From Antedon mediterranea (taxonomy: Eukaryota > Echinodermata > Crinoidea > Comatulida > Antedonidae): DNA of 64,000 bases. Positions 10,714 through 32,816 of the stretch are shown one piece after another; within the stretch, counting starts at the first letter, position 1, and each line of letters starts with the position of its first letter. Position numbers and translations under genes: made by a program. Location of the stretch: the NCBI RefSeq assembly GCF_964355755.1, contig NC_092677.1, positions 24,894,101 to 24,958,100 of the forward strand, read 5' to 3'. The notes below the pieces were generated by a model that made no database searches, had not been told where the DNA came from, and saw only the letters and a list, made by a program, of their open reading frames with translations.

Positions 10714-11479
10714 TTTTACGAAAATGATTATATGTTTTAAATATATATTTTCTTATCTGTCACAGACAGATGTATAAGGGCCATTATAATCAAATAATGC
10801 AACTGCATATAAAATAATAACCAATACAAGTCTTAAAAACACAGCAAATGTGACAAAATTAAAATAAAGAACTTATGTTATATTTCTTTGGTGTGCTCTT
10901 ATACTAAATTTCAAATTTGAAATCTATTTCTGTCCTGTTAAGACGTACAACGTATTATTTTGGAATCATAAACGTGACAATTTTGACATTAACCTAAAAC
11001 CAACATACAGAATGATCTGAACATTAAATGTTGAATTTATTTGAACACTCACACACGACTATATTGTTATAATAGTAATCTAATAATTAACATTTGTTAA
11101 GATTTATAAACTGGTTTTATAATAAATTATTAATATATTTTAACATTAATGTACATTAAGTTGATTAAGTCTAATTTGGTCACGTCTTTTCTAGCACAAA
11201 TTCATTTCAATAGCACTAGGTCAAAGGGTAAGGGTCGGATGAAGGGTCAATTATATAGCAACAAAATGCCAGGAAAGAATACAGAAAACACAGGATGGCC
11301 AATTTCAATACATTGAAATAAATAAAATAATACAACTGAAATGTCATAATATTTGAGTTCTTTCATCAGCTAAGCATGTTTTGAGTAGACGATGAATATA
11401 CTGAAAGTCAATAGGTTGTCATGGTTGGTGCAATGGTATAGTAGGTGTCTGTAGTGTAAGCACACACATTTTAATGTAT

Positions 11480-21458
<9,979 letters not shown>

Positions 21459-22407
21459 GATGAGATTTCCAGGCTAATCTCTCCACTCGTGGCCCGTTCC
21501 CTACGTCACAGATTTTCTGTTGTTTTCGCAAATAACACGTGACTAAAATGTCTAGCAATTGATATAGGCGATTTCTGCAGGTATTATGCTATTAATTAAT
21601 AGCCGAATTCTATATTCTACAGCAGTTTAATCCGCCTGGGCTATGAACAGTAAAGAACGGTAGTCTTTTAAGTCATAGGATAGCTTCCTGTGGCTTACTC
21701 ATTTATTAAAAACCCCTGCTAAGACGATTAGAGGCAGCTGCTGCACATCATATTGGCAAATCCAACAACACTTTCCCCTTCCTTCTTCACGCGTTGTTTT
21801 GAGGAGCAATCAATTCATTTCATAGAATTTACTAGGAAACAAAAATAAACCAAAAGATAAGGAATAACAAAAATCTGTTAAATTTCATTATTCTAATGCT
21901 TTTAAAATGTTATCATAATAATTTGTATTGTGCATGTTATGCCATTGTACATAACAAACAGTACAACACATCTAGGCCAATGGTCTATCAAGGGACAAGA
22001 GATAATAAATTACCCTTTTAGTACAATGAATTCACCCGGGTTTATAGGTCAGAATCAGTGAAGCATAACAAAGTAAATTCACAGTGTGAAAGATTGGTTT
22101 TTGATTTTGAGTTTTAACAAGTAGGATTTTATAGGTTATTTTGTTGCCTAAAATTTGTATTTTATATTATGATTTTAATTACTAATGATGTATAATTTGT
22201 AGTGAATTTTGGAGAATATTAATGTATCAAATGGCTTGCTAAGAAACGACAAATGGTGAAAAGGAACTCCAGACTTGTTGCTCCATCTGTCTTTTGTTGC
22301 TTGAGATAGAGAGCGATCATCCGTATCGCAAGTCTTTTTGCTGCTTGTTGTGGTAGGCTAGGTGGGCTGACACAAAACCAAATAGGGCAAATAATAAATA
22401 TCCAATC
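21459..22407. promoter_or_regulatory. Divergent promoter interval between GPT2 and C16orf87
   Basis: 949 bp separate the two start codons. Near the GPT2 start are a cAMP-element-like CTACGTCAC (21501-21509) and a perfect E-box CACGTG (21536-21541). Which bases direct which gene cannot be read from sequence. No long reading frame is present. Confidence 0.45.
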
Positions 22408-23705
22408 ATGGTATTAAAGCCCTGTCCAGTATGTACTCAACAGGTAGGTGTCCAAACTTTAATAAAAATTTAAATGATAATTTTAAAAACAATAAATAAT
22501 TGTATTGTTCCCCTGTCAATTATCTTGTAAATCTACACCAATCCAATATTGATGGTTGATACCATTTTCTGATTAGGGGTTCATCATATATTTATATGTT
22601 TTTTCATTTTTTTAGGTACCAGTAGCATGCAAATCATGCTTTTGTGGTCACGTCTTCTTTTCCAGTCGTCAAAAAAAAAGTCCAAGTCCTCCACCAATAA
22701 TAACAGGTAATTTTAAATGTAATACTGTAATTTTTGCTCGAAGTACTATTTGAAGAGCCACACCCCCTATTAATTATTATGCAAATTGTAGAATTCTATG
22801 CCATACAGTACATTGGTTCTAATCTTTGTCAGACTTTAAAATACTAATAAAATAAAAAGGAAAAAATTATTTCTTTTCAATAGACCAAAATGGAATTATT
22901 CCACGTAGAAGAGCTGAAAGACCAAAAAAGGCAAGAACTGATTATTATGGACCAAGTGCATTTGAGAATCGCATGGCAAAGGTTAGTATAAGTGTACGTA
23001 ATTTAAAAAAAAAAAAATTTTGTCAAGCCATTTAATATAATAATTATATTTTAACAAATAATATACGATGACCATCTCTTTCAGCAATTGACAACAAATA
23101 GAGCAAGAGAAAGGTCATCATCTTTTGGTGGAGAGGGTTCCCCAAAGAAACGTAAACCAGGAAGACCAAAGAGTGTGTCGGCTGCTGCCAAATTAAAAGA
23201 CGTTTCCGTCCAAGGTATGCTTGAAACCTAAAGGCAGACCTTTGTAGCCCTCCTGACCAAGCTTTTTCAAACACTGCTGGACAAGTTCATTCAATTCATG
23301 TAGTCAGAAAACCCAAGCTTGCAAACATACTTGCTTGCAATTTTCAAGAGCTTTGGAGAAAAGTACAAGCACACCAGTGAAATGATAAAGCAAAACATTG
23401 AAGCACTTAAATCTTTAAAAAAAATCCCATTTTCAAATTTTATTTTAAATTGTAAAAAAGAATCTAACAAGTGTTTTCTTCACAATCTAATTATTACAAC
23501 AAATAGTTCTATCTTAATTTGTTTTCTTTATTTCATTTCAACAGAAGAAAAGGAAAAGGAAAAGAAAGAAGAAGATGTATATGCAACACTGTCAGAAGAC
23601 AAAGCTTTCATTTATTCTGTTATTCTGGATGAAATCAACCGCAAACTTCAAAAACAGTGGAAAGGACCCCCCAAAGATAACTCTGCAGTTAAGACAAATC
23701 CTTGA
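22408..23705 (+). CDS. C16orf87: C16orf87 / UPF0547 family zinc-ribbon protein
   Basis: Five exons with GT-AG borders: 22408-22443, 22616-22706, 22884-22981, 23085-23214, 23545-23705. They join to 516 nt, 171 residues; the human protein is about 154. The N-terminus [20 protein letters not shown] has the family's paired cysteines (C6, C9, C17, C20), a probable zinc ribbon. The middle is basic and low in order ([13 protein letters not shown]) and includes an AT-hook-like core, KRKPGRPKS, at about residues 98-105, suggesting a nuclear or nucleic-acid role. The conserved C-terminal helix is [20 protein letters not shown] followed by DEINRKLQ. Molecular function is not established in the family. 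It is divergent from GPT2, 949 bp away. A MITE begins 37 bp after the stop. Confidence 0.93.
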
Positions 23706-23742
23706 TAATACAATGTGCTTCTTATCTTGATCCATATTAATG

Positions 23743-24671
23743 CACACTATCAAACTAGTTTTACTAAAAAAGTATGATGTGCCCAAATGTGGTAGTGATA
23801 TGCCCAAATATGACATCATCATGTCCATATATGAGCACATCACATGTTTTTTGTATGGATATGATGATGTCATATCACTACCATTTTTTGGTACTAGTTT
23901 GATAGTGTAGATGTTATGCGCGATTTGAACGATTTGCGCAATTTGAAATTGCGCAAAAAATTCCTTGCGCAATTTGAAATTGCGCAAAGAATTCTTGCGC
24001 AATTTCAAATTGTAAAATTGTCAAATTGCGCAGCAGAATTCTACCAGAATGCGTGCTAACGTCGACGAATGGTTAACAATAATAATAATTTATTCAAAAC
24101 TAATAACTCAAAATGAAAAATAAATGCGAAGATAACATGTGTATAATACACACCATAAATGGCATACACAATTAAATAATATTATCACTCATTGTAACTT
24201 AAAATAAATCAAAATAAATGTAAAAATAAAAAAAATTAATGTAGTAATACACAACATAGTCTACCGCCACCAACGTTTAGACTTGCTATCAAAACATAGC
24301 CAGTAGTAGGCTAGAGTAGTATTAGCCGCCCGCCGTGCACCTGCCCGCCTGGAACACCACCTTTGTGGTCCTTTGTCGGGTCTTCGACGGTATGCTAACA
24401 ATAACAATATTTTCACTACTACAAAAAATAAGGAAATGCGATATTATCTTTAATTTTGAATCATTCTTAGAAATTACTATAAAAATATGGGTGTGCATGA
24501 TTTCACAATCTGTCGAAAAAAAACCTTGCGCAATTTGCAGATTACTTGCGCAATTTAATACGTTGCTTGCGCAATTTGAAACAGATGTTTCAATTCAAAT
24601 TGCGCAAGGAATTCTTTGCGCAATTTTAAATTGCGCAAATCGTTCAAATCGCGCATAACATAGACAGAGCT
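23743..24671. mobile_element. MITE family A copy, split by a nested element
   Basis: The left part (23743-23911) has CACTATCAAACTAGTTTTAC, GATGTGCCCAAATGTGG and an extra internal duplication. The right end (24665-24671, CAGAGCT) lies beyond the inserted element. The left terminal bases are lost. It forms the start of the C16orf87 3' region. Confidence 0.85.
23912..24660. mobile_element. 749-bp element with palindromic GCGCAATTT arms, nested in a MITE
   Basis: Terminal inverted repeats of about 60 bp start TGTTATGCGCGATTTGAACG and end CGTTCAAATCGCGCATAACA. A perfect TAGA duplication flanks it (23908-23911, 24661-24664); removing it restores the host MITE sequence GTGTAGACAGAGC. Each arm carries several copies of the palindrome GCGCAATTTGAAATTGCGC. 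The core (about 24030-24510) is AT-rich, has several AATAAA hexamers and encodes nothing recognisable. Confidence 0.93.
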
Positions 24672-25098
24672 TTAGATGGTAAACAGAATAATTTTATATC
24701 TTTCATCTAGTGATCAATGCATTGAAAAATCTTCCAAACTCTTTATACTAAATTAAAAACAATCTTTTGTAAATAATGTATAGTATATTTTAAAAAGTCT
24801 GTCTATGGATAAAAAAAATATAAATTTTTCTTTTTTAATATTTTGTTGATTACAAGAAGATTTATGTATGATTGTATACTAAATTTTTCATTTTTACAAA
24901 ACAAAAATAATTTGTCTCAATAAGAAATCTATGCATAATTTCAATAAGATATTGATATCAAAGATAAATATTGTCTTCCAGTTAACAGTAAAAATAGTAA
25001 TATTTTTTTAATAATCAGTCTCATATTATACTAGTTTCAAGTTCTACCATAACAATCATTATTTAGTACTACTGTAGTACATTATTATCTCTACCATT

Positions 25099-25334
25099 TG
25101 TGGAGTTGTGGCTTGGTGGTTATTATGCTTGGCTACCACTCCAAGGGTCCTGGGTTCGGGTTCAAGTCCCGTCACAAGTCAGGATTTTTTCTAAGGACCA
25201 AATTACTCCACTCCCAAAGACTTGTAATAAGACTTAGTTTATGTAGAGCATCTTGTGTATATGTTTGTCTTGTGAACCTCTGAGGGTTCCTAATGATCAG
25301 TAATTGCTGGATGGATCACCCTCATTAAATATGG
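25099..25334 (+). mobile_element. tRNA-derived SINE, near-complete
   Basis: The head contains A-box-like GTGGCTTGGTGGTTATTATG and B-box GGTTCAAGTCCCG at tRNA-like spacing. A unique body and a 3' part, TGGATGGATCACCCTCATTA, follow. A related head fragment is at 14070-14136. There is no sound acceptor stem, so it is not a tRNA gene. Confidence 0.75.
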
Positions 25335-26041
25335 TTTAAAAAAATTTAAAAAATTGATTGTTTGTATTTTTGTTTAATTTTTTACTAATTTTCTACTACA
25401 AAAGAATATAAATAATTAACAATTAAAACAAGTGATTTTTTATACCAAACATGTGTGCCTTATAATAATAGAAGTTGTTGGTGTTTTCAACTGCTTATGT
25501 TATTGTACTAATTTAAAAGTATCTCTGGAAGGCCGCCTATAAATTTCATTCTTACACAATCTTTGTATCAGAATGTCAAATAAACTTGTAATATTATTGT
25601 AAATTTATTACTTTAACAATTGTTTATTTCACAAGTGGTGTAAAATTAATAATTTTTATTATGTTTATATTTTGTAAAAATTAAATGAAAATATTAGAAA
25701 TTGTATATAATATTGTGATTTTTTTGTTAAGCTTTTTTAGCAGCAGTACATAACTACATTCTTTAATTTTCGTGATATCGCCCTCTATAGTTTATTTTTT
25801 TTAAACAGTAACTTGGACTATTCCATTTAGTTAGCGCATGGAGAAATAAAATATGTAATACTAAAACATTTATTACTGTATAATAACTTTTTTTCTGAAT
25901 AAAATTTTTTTTTTAAATACTTCCTAATAAACTGTTTTGTTAATGTCAATTCATCATATACTTTACTAATATTAATGATCTTTATAATTGCAATACCTTA
26001 GCTTTCCATGGAATATTTTCTCCATGATATTTTTATATCAA

Positions 26042-26236
26042 TTGTCGTATTCGAAAAGGAACTTTCAATGTCAAAATAAAGATTCGTTGAGTATTTTTTG
26101 TATTTGAATTGTAAATTGTAAACAGCTTGTGCTCAAGAGAAAACGTTGACAACACAAGCTTTTTCGTTAAGAACAATCTCAACGCTCAAAATACTCAAAA
26201 CTACTCAACGGTAGAAGTTCCAATCGAATACGACAA
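26042..26236. mobile_element. MITE family C copy (TTGTCGTATTCG ends)
   Basis: 195 bp bounded by TTGTCGTATTCGAAAAGGAA and, inverted, TTCCAATCGAATACGACAA. Subterminal GTTGAGTATTTT and AAAATACTCAAAACTACTCA are also inverted. Related to the element at 10491-10713. Confidence 0.8.
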
Positions 26237-26765
26237 ATGTTTAAATTTGGATTTAAACTGAAATAATTATTTTTACATTATTTTTTGTTTGAAATAATGT
26301 CTGTTGTTTATTGTTGAAGAGCAGTCATGCATGACTAAGCATTTTAATGAACCCAATTAAGCCTTATACTTCATTTGTCATCCACTTGATATCATTAATT
26401 TGATTGATTACCGTTTTTAATGAGACTGATTTTTCCAAATTGATCATTGTGAATTCCTTATGGATATAACAATCCAACAAGGTTATGTATTATACCGACT
26501 GCCTTTGTTCTGAAAAGACAATAGATCTATAGTTATTAGTAGGGCCTATTTGTATTTTATAAATATATATTGTTTCTAGGCTAATTTGCAATTAGCATTA
26601 TTTACAAAGAAATCCTTAAGTGTCACCTAGATTTTGAAAGTTTAGGTGAATTAAAATTGAACATAACAATGCAGTAATGTAGCCACGAGAAAAAAGTGGC
26701 CCGGTTTTCACAAGATAAAGAACAATCTCTGTTCAAGCCACTGGATAATAATAATGTTTAGCTTA

Positions 26766-26990
26766 GCACAATGCTTCTAAGCGCTTCACATTATCACAAA
26801 TACATATGGAACACATTTAATCTCCCATAATGCTGCAGCTCATAATCCGCACAGCTGTGATTGATCCTGTCAGGTACCCATTTGTACACCTGGGTGGGGA
26901 TTAAAGCATCTTGCCTCAGAACACAAGTAATGTGACAATCGTTGATCATTGAGGAGATGTTACAACATGGCATTGAATTCCCCACACTTT
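26766..26990 (-). mobile_element. SINE, minus orientation
   Basis: On the minus strand: GAGGCAAGATGCTTTAATCC, CCACCCAGGTGTACAAATGG, GTACCTGACAGGATC, then the tail GATAATGTGAAGCGCTTAG. The body motif and AGCGCTT tail recur at 30345-30660, so both belong to one family. Confidence 0.6.
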
Positions 26991-27376
26991 TATATCTGAC
27001 AATGCTGATAGGACAATTGTGACTCGTAGCCTACTGGCTGAAATGTGAACAGACGTGGAGAGGCCTAGAGAACAACTCTTCTCCTTCATGTTGTGCAGTA
27101 GACAACGCAAGGTCTAAAATGAACTACAAAATGGGGTAAACTTAATCTTTTAAAAATGTTCGATTCACATGCACACAACCCAGATGTGTAAACTTTGGGT
27201 TTTCTTTTCTGTTTTTTTGTAATGATTTTATGCTTCAATTTCCCCAAAATGTTTTGAATTATTATATTATTGACCATAATAGTACTGGCTCAGTGGGGTT
27301 TTATTTAATGACAGATAGTTCATACTGTCTGTATTTTGTTGATATTTTATCTATTATATACATATTTTTATCTCAG

Positions 27377-27492
27377 ATGAAATTGCTGACAGATCCACTG
27401 AAGCAATTCTGCCTCAAGTTAAACAATTTCTTCAAGCGTGCATGCGGGAAGACGTGTTTGAGATCACGGCAGCTGCTGGAAATGTACCATAA
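27377..27492 (+). CDS. Orphan exon-like segment, possible terminal exon
   Basis: A good acceptor (TTTTTATCTCAG) precedes a frame reading (D)EIADRSTEAILPQVKQFLQ, then ACMREDVFEITAAAGNVP and a TAA stop at 27490-27492. Codon third positions are AT-rich like the local genes, and the composition is protein-like. The acceptor phase (two bases, AT) fits a donor ending with one base, such as C16orf87 exon 4, giving GAT. An alternative reading, as an internal exon ending at 27495 with donor AAAAG/GTAAAT, is open in another frame. I do not recognise the peptide. Confidence 0.35.
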
Positions 27493-29106
27493 AAGGTAAA
27501 TTAAAATGAAAACGTAATAAATTTCAGTTAAAAAGGAACGACATTAACAGCAGTTAATAGGATAGGTTAAGCAAGCCCTTCACACTTAACAGATTTCATT
27601 CAATACATAACAAATAAACAATAAAAGTGTTCGCAATATTGAAATGAGTGATGTATTTTGAACAGATATTCAACACTCGTAAACATTGTTCACAAGTAGG
27701 CTATCTATTTCGTATTAATAATGAATCAGAAGAGCTTTGTAATTTACAGAACCACGTACGTTTTACCAATCAATAAAATGTATTTTATTGTAAAACTTTA
27801 AAAGATTAATGATTTATTGCGTTTAGTGTTAGTATGTACACAGACATATGAATAGAAACACAGATATAGTGTAACAATAGTATTATTTAACTGTCTGTTT
27901 TATGGTTGTTAATATTTGTCAATGTTAGTAAAAGTACCATACCTAACAATGCTCGAGTATAATTGTGCTCTCTAATATACACTAAATTTGTACACAAGAC
28001 ATTGGTAATAAAATCTATTCTCAATGCAATCCGAGTATAAACACACCACCTATTTTTTGCCACATTTCGTACCCAGGTCATTTTATCATATAAAGTAATT
28101 TTATGTTGAGTGTAAAACAGAATACTATAATGCTCTGTTCCCAAAAACATTGTGCCCTAAAGGCTTCCAAACATAAAAAATACACAATTACAGCGTATAG
28201 TTGGTTTTCCTAGCTTATACTTGTATTGATGCCATGTATGATATTTGATGTATTTAATAATTATTAATTTTGAATATCATAAATTTATAAAGTAGACTTT
28301 TATATAGTGGAACTTTCTGTCACAGATATGATGGACGACGTAGAGTTAATATTACTTTTTGTACAACGAATGTTATAAAGATCTTAATAATTTATAGCAC
28401 ATGTTTAATCCAAGTGTTTCTAGAATATTCATGACTTCCGAATTTTGTAGCCATTTCAACACATCACATCATGCAATTGAAATATATATCGACCACTTCA
28501 CAAATATATATTAACGAAAGACTTTATTGGAAATATTTCAAGATTAAATGTAAGGATAGTGGTCGATAATTGAATATGCATGATAAATTGATTAATAATT
28601 TGCATAAAGTATGTGAAAATATTGAAGTACTTGTATTAATCCTCAGAGCCTTCTGTATGTAAATTATTATGTAAAATAGATTAAAGTTTTTTTTAATGAT
28701 TATTTTTCTGCGCTTGTCATTTTTAAATCAATGATAATCATTTTTCCATGTCAATTTTGTCCAAAATTAAGAAAGTTAATAGATCAAAAACTTATCATAA
28801 AAAATGATTTCTCTAGAACTGTTAAATTAATTCTCTTCACTTGACGTGTAATTGACCAGGCAATTTAAAAAAATGGCGTCATCCAAAGGTATTTATATCC
28901 ACTGGATCGTTACTCAACATTTAAGACATTATCATGTATTAAAGGTGTAATTTAATACAATTGTTATTGTGGGTGTTTTCCCTTGTATGTATTAAGCTTA
29001 TTAATTAAGAGTTATGAGGCTACCTTATTTAGTATCAATTTATACCCGATGGAGTTTTATTCCAGTCTTTTTATATCTATTACTGTCATACCATATGTCT
29101 TCTATA

Positions 29107-29283
29107 CAGTGGCGTATTGGCTATGAGCACTCACTCGCGAAACCCAGGGGCTTATGGGGCCCTAAGCAGGGCCCTAAGCAGTGCCCAGAGGAATTAAAAC
29201 ATGTCGAAAAAGACTAAAAACGCGTTGGCGGGCCATGTAGGGTTCCTAAACCAGGGGCCTCAGGTGTTAGTGTTACGCCACTG
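29107..29283. mobile_element. hAT-like non-autonomous element (CAGTGGCGTA ends)
   Basis: 177 bp with ends CAGTGGCGTATTGGC and GTTACGCCACTG. The flanks CTTCTATA and TTCCTATA match at about 6 of 8 positions, as expected for an old 8-bp hAT duplication. The interior is GC-richer, with GGGGCC repeats (GGGGCCCTAAGCAGGGCCCT). Confidence 0.75.
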
Positions 29284-30344
29284 TTCCTATAATACACAGT
29301 TCTACAAAAACATGCCCAGTGGTGTTTAAAATCGCATGATGGAAAAGAAAGTTTACACATGTACTGCATACTCTTTCACACACAAAAAAAAATCTTGCAC
29401 ACAATTAGTTTTTTAAAATACCATTGACTGATTGTGCATGTATGGAATCAGCCTAAGTATTTGTTGCTATGAGACAATACATGAATATGAATTATTCATG
29501 AGAAGTTGTTTTGACAAATTATTTCATAATGATATCATGTTATGAAATATGATAGTCATAATATTTTAATTTTTTCCTTATAGTAAGGTTTGAATGATAC
29601 GCTTCTAATAAACTCTGTGAAAACAAAAAGTAACGATGATTGATGTAATCTAAAATTCTAAATTTTAAAACCTCTGCTTTTAATTTGATGATCGCGTGTA
29701 CGTGTTTGGTTAGCGGCTATGAACGCCCTATTGCTATAGTCTATAGCTATCCATCCATCAATTACATATTGTTGACTTCCTACTGCAAAATTAACAATAC
29801 CAAGATTCATTGGTTTTCCAATATATAATTATCTATATTCAGTATGCCTTCGCGTTTTTTCTTTTCCATAATTTGCAAAATCGTTTCATTGAAATGATTT
29901 ATTTTGTCAATATTTTCTGTCATTATAATAAACCTTGAGATGACATAATATGAAATTCTTATTTTTAAAACCGGCGGCTGTCTTATTTAATTAAATTATA
30001 AAATTCTAACGAATAAATTAAGATCCTCGATCAATCAATCAACATACATAATAACATACATATACAGTATGTAATATCTAATTTATCAACTCTATATTCT
30101 TTGCAAAGACTCATTGACAAATTATATTATAGTATGATATAAGTCAAACTTTTACCGTTCTAGAGAAAAACAATTATATTTTTTTCATTTATTATTCATT
30201 TTAAACCCGGAATCCCCCTTTAAATATTTTGCAACAACATTAGGGAATTATTTCAAAATTATTCTACTACTGCAGTTACTGCAGGTAAATATATTTTGTT
30301 TACTCTTTAGTCTGTTTCTTTCTTCTTTATTTTATACCACATTT

Positions 30345-30660
30345 CTATAGCGCCCTTTTCATAAATAATCCTGCTCAAAGGCGCTTTACATAGCACATTA
30401 TTACCCCGGTCATTTTTTGGATCAAACACGTATGAAAACATACTCCCATAATTCAGCTAGTACTCAGCGCAAAGTTGTGTGTTGATCTAACTGGGTACTT
30501 ATTTTATACACCTGGGTGGATCGGAGAGAGGCAAATGCAAGTTAAGTGTCTTGCACCTAAAGATACAAGCAATGCATCTAAAGTTGGATTCGAACCACGA
30601 TTTCACGATCAGTAATCCAACGTCCAACAAACTTTGCCACACGCCCTCACTCTTCTTCAA
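30345..30660 (-). mobile_element. tRNA-derived SINE, long copy, minus orientation
   Basis: On the minus strand a tRNA-like head ends with B-box GGTTCGAATCC. The body has CCACCCAGGTGTATAAAATA and AGTACCCAGTTAGATCAACA. The tail TAAAGCGCCTTTGAGC, then GGGCGCTATAGAAATG, resembles tails shared with CR1/L2-type LINEs. About 315 bp. Confidence 0.75.
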
Positions 30661-31831
30661 TTATTTAGCAAGCTTTCTTTAGAAAACTATACGCACTGTG
30701 TGTTGCAGTAACTTTAATATTGCTAATAACCTCCACATACGTCACTCTTATTTATTTTATTTTCTACAAAAACCTTGCTTTTCACATTCAAAGGTATGAA
30801 CATTTCACTTCCATTAATAGGAATCGCTGTACTCATTTTATGAGGATCAACTTTAGTTCCAATCTCAATAAATGTAACAAAGGTTCGTGTCCATGACATA
30901 TTGATCCAAATAAAAATAGTACACATTAAAAAAATACTCAATATTGAAAATTTGTATATTTTGTTTTGAGTGATTGTCAGCATATACGTGCGATACGATA
31001 ATTATAGCAATAAAAATTACCCATAGTTCATCAGTCTAATTACCTATGTATTTATACCTTCATATTAGACAGATCAATATATATTTTAATTCTTGTACAT
31101 AACCGCAGATGTAATTCCCGCCCACAAGTTTTGGAGTTGATTGCTTTAATTATGGATCATAACAATCATATTAAAGTAATCAATGATAGTTTTTTTATAC
31201 AGGTGTGTCATGAGAAAAAAAATGTAAATTGTGTCAACAAAATAATGATCATAATTATGTGTAATGAACCTAGTAGAGAATCATACTCATGTTGAACTAA
31301 TATATACCTACAATTCTATTTTATATTTATTGTATTATAATAGCTTTTTACATTTAAAAACCTTAAGATTTTGAAGAAAATGTTTTTTTTACCATTTCTC
31401 TTTTATTGTATCACTCTCTAAAACCTTAAGTCCTTTTTGCACAAGTAATAACTTTACCTTTTACTATCTACAAATATTTTTACCTGCATTGTCTTCCTTT
31501 TTCTTATAGTTCATATATCTGTTCCTTTTGTTCAATGTGTGGAAAATAAATAAATGAAACAACAACAAACAAACAAGAAACCTTAACTAATGATTAAATA
31601 ATGATCTCTTTATCTTGTTTTTGATTTAATATACATATGTATTTTATTTATTTTACTTAATATCAGTTCTTGTGTAATCAAAAACTGCACAGTTTACCCT
31701 CTCTAGAGGTTGATAAAACAAAGTAAAATACATCTACTGTATGCCAACCCTTTCCCCATTTTGAAAAGCTTCATTGTCATTGTTCTCTCATCTATTTATT
31801 TGATCAAACATATTGCATGCTATATGGATTA

Positions 31832-31960
31832 AGCTCTGTGTGATATGCCCGAATATGGTAGTGACATGCTTAAATAAGGTAGTGAGATGACATCACTATG
31901 TCCATATATGGGCACATCACATTTTTTTGTCACATAAAGTTTGATAGTGTAGACAGAGCT
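31832..31960. mobile_element. MITE family A copy
   Basis: Starts AGCTCTGTGTGATATGCCC after TTA and ends AGTTTGATAGTGTAGACAGA then GCT. The left arm has lost about 30 bases of the usual repeat. Confidence 0.85.
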
Positions 31961-32776
31961 TCAGAATATACTAATTAATCTATTCAGCAGTAAGAGTAAC
32001 ATTATTTGTGTCACAGAAGTATATTCCTGCTAGGTTGTCAAGAATAGTGACAGCGTGGCTTATGAGGAGGTGTAAAATAAGCCAGGAACTTAGCGCTGTT
32101 TTATTTATAGTATATTTTCTTCAAAGTTTGGTGTCATTAGCCTTCTAAGTGTTGACAAGAGCTTTCAACTTTGTCAGTTGATGTTTTGATCATTAGCAAA
32201 TTAGAAATTAAGTTGGAGGCTGAGTCGATTTTTAACGCACTTGATATTTGAAAATGAGTAAATGATAAAATTCTTATTCCAGTCTTCTATGATTTTTTTA
32301 GAAGACACTTAATTTAAAAATCAATTCTGAAGATATTCTTGTCTGCTTTGAACTATTTGTTAAATTAGAAAATCCTATTATAATTTAAAATATGATATAA
32401 GCTATTGTACTTTCTGTATTGATTTTAGACTTTAAACAAAATTGTAGACCTATTAGGTTTTTTTTTTACAAAAGAAAGGTTTATCATTTTTAGTACTTTC
32501 CTACATTTTCAGAAAGCAGTTAACACAATTATTCGCCCTAAAAACTTGTTTACCTTGTTTAAACCTAGAATGGAGGTTGAAATGTAGTTTTTATAAAAAG
32601 AATGCTAACAAAAATGTTGGAATAAAGGTTAAAGATTTAAAAATAAATGTTTAAAAAAATTAAATATTAAAAAAAGATTTTGAAAAAGTACTAAATTGTA
32701 ATTGTTTATGCATAATAGCAATACTTTTAAATGACCTATATATAAATGTTAAACGCTAAACCATGAATATGTACAT

Positions 32777-32816
32777 GCGCGACGTTTCGACTTGTTTCCA
32801 ACAAGTTTTCATCTGG
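32777..32816 (-). other. Hammerhead-ribozyme-like motif
   Basis: Minus strand: CCAGATGA, then a perfect 7-bp hairpin ACTTGTT-GGA-AACAAGT, then CGAAACGTCGCGC. The order core-1, helix II, GAAA, ACGT, C matches the minimal hammerheads of Penelope-like elements, in which helix III forms between two copies. Core position 2 is A in place of T (CAGATGA, not CTGATGA) and helix I is not obvious, so activity is doubtful. Confidence 0.35.

Larger units (their letters stand above)
10050..11479. other. GPT2 3' UTR and spacer upstream of TANGO6
   Basis: No further reading frame of note. It contains a MITE (10491-10713) and, on the minus strand, AATAAA-type hexamers at 10238-10243 and 10251-10256. These could end GPT2 transcripts about 170-200 bp before the TANGO6 start. 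The rest is AT-rich. Confidence 0.5.
24672..27376. other. AT-rich region downstream of C16orf87 with repeats
   Basis: Apart from the SINEs and the MITE listed separately, no gene is seen in 24672-25098, 25335-26041, 26237-26765 or 26991-27376. AATAAA at about 25579, followed by a T/G-rich stretch, is a possible distal polyadenylation site for C16orf87. Confidence 0.5.

Noticed and set aside
23319-23544. N-terminal extension of the last C16orf87 exon (open frame from 23319)
   Set aside because: The acceptor CATTTCAACAG at 23534-23544 and family similarity start the exon at 23545; the upstream part is intron that happens to be open.
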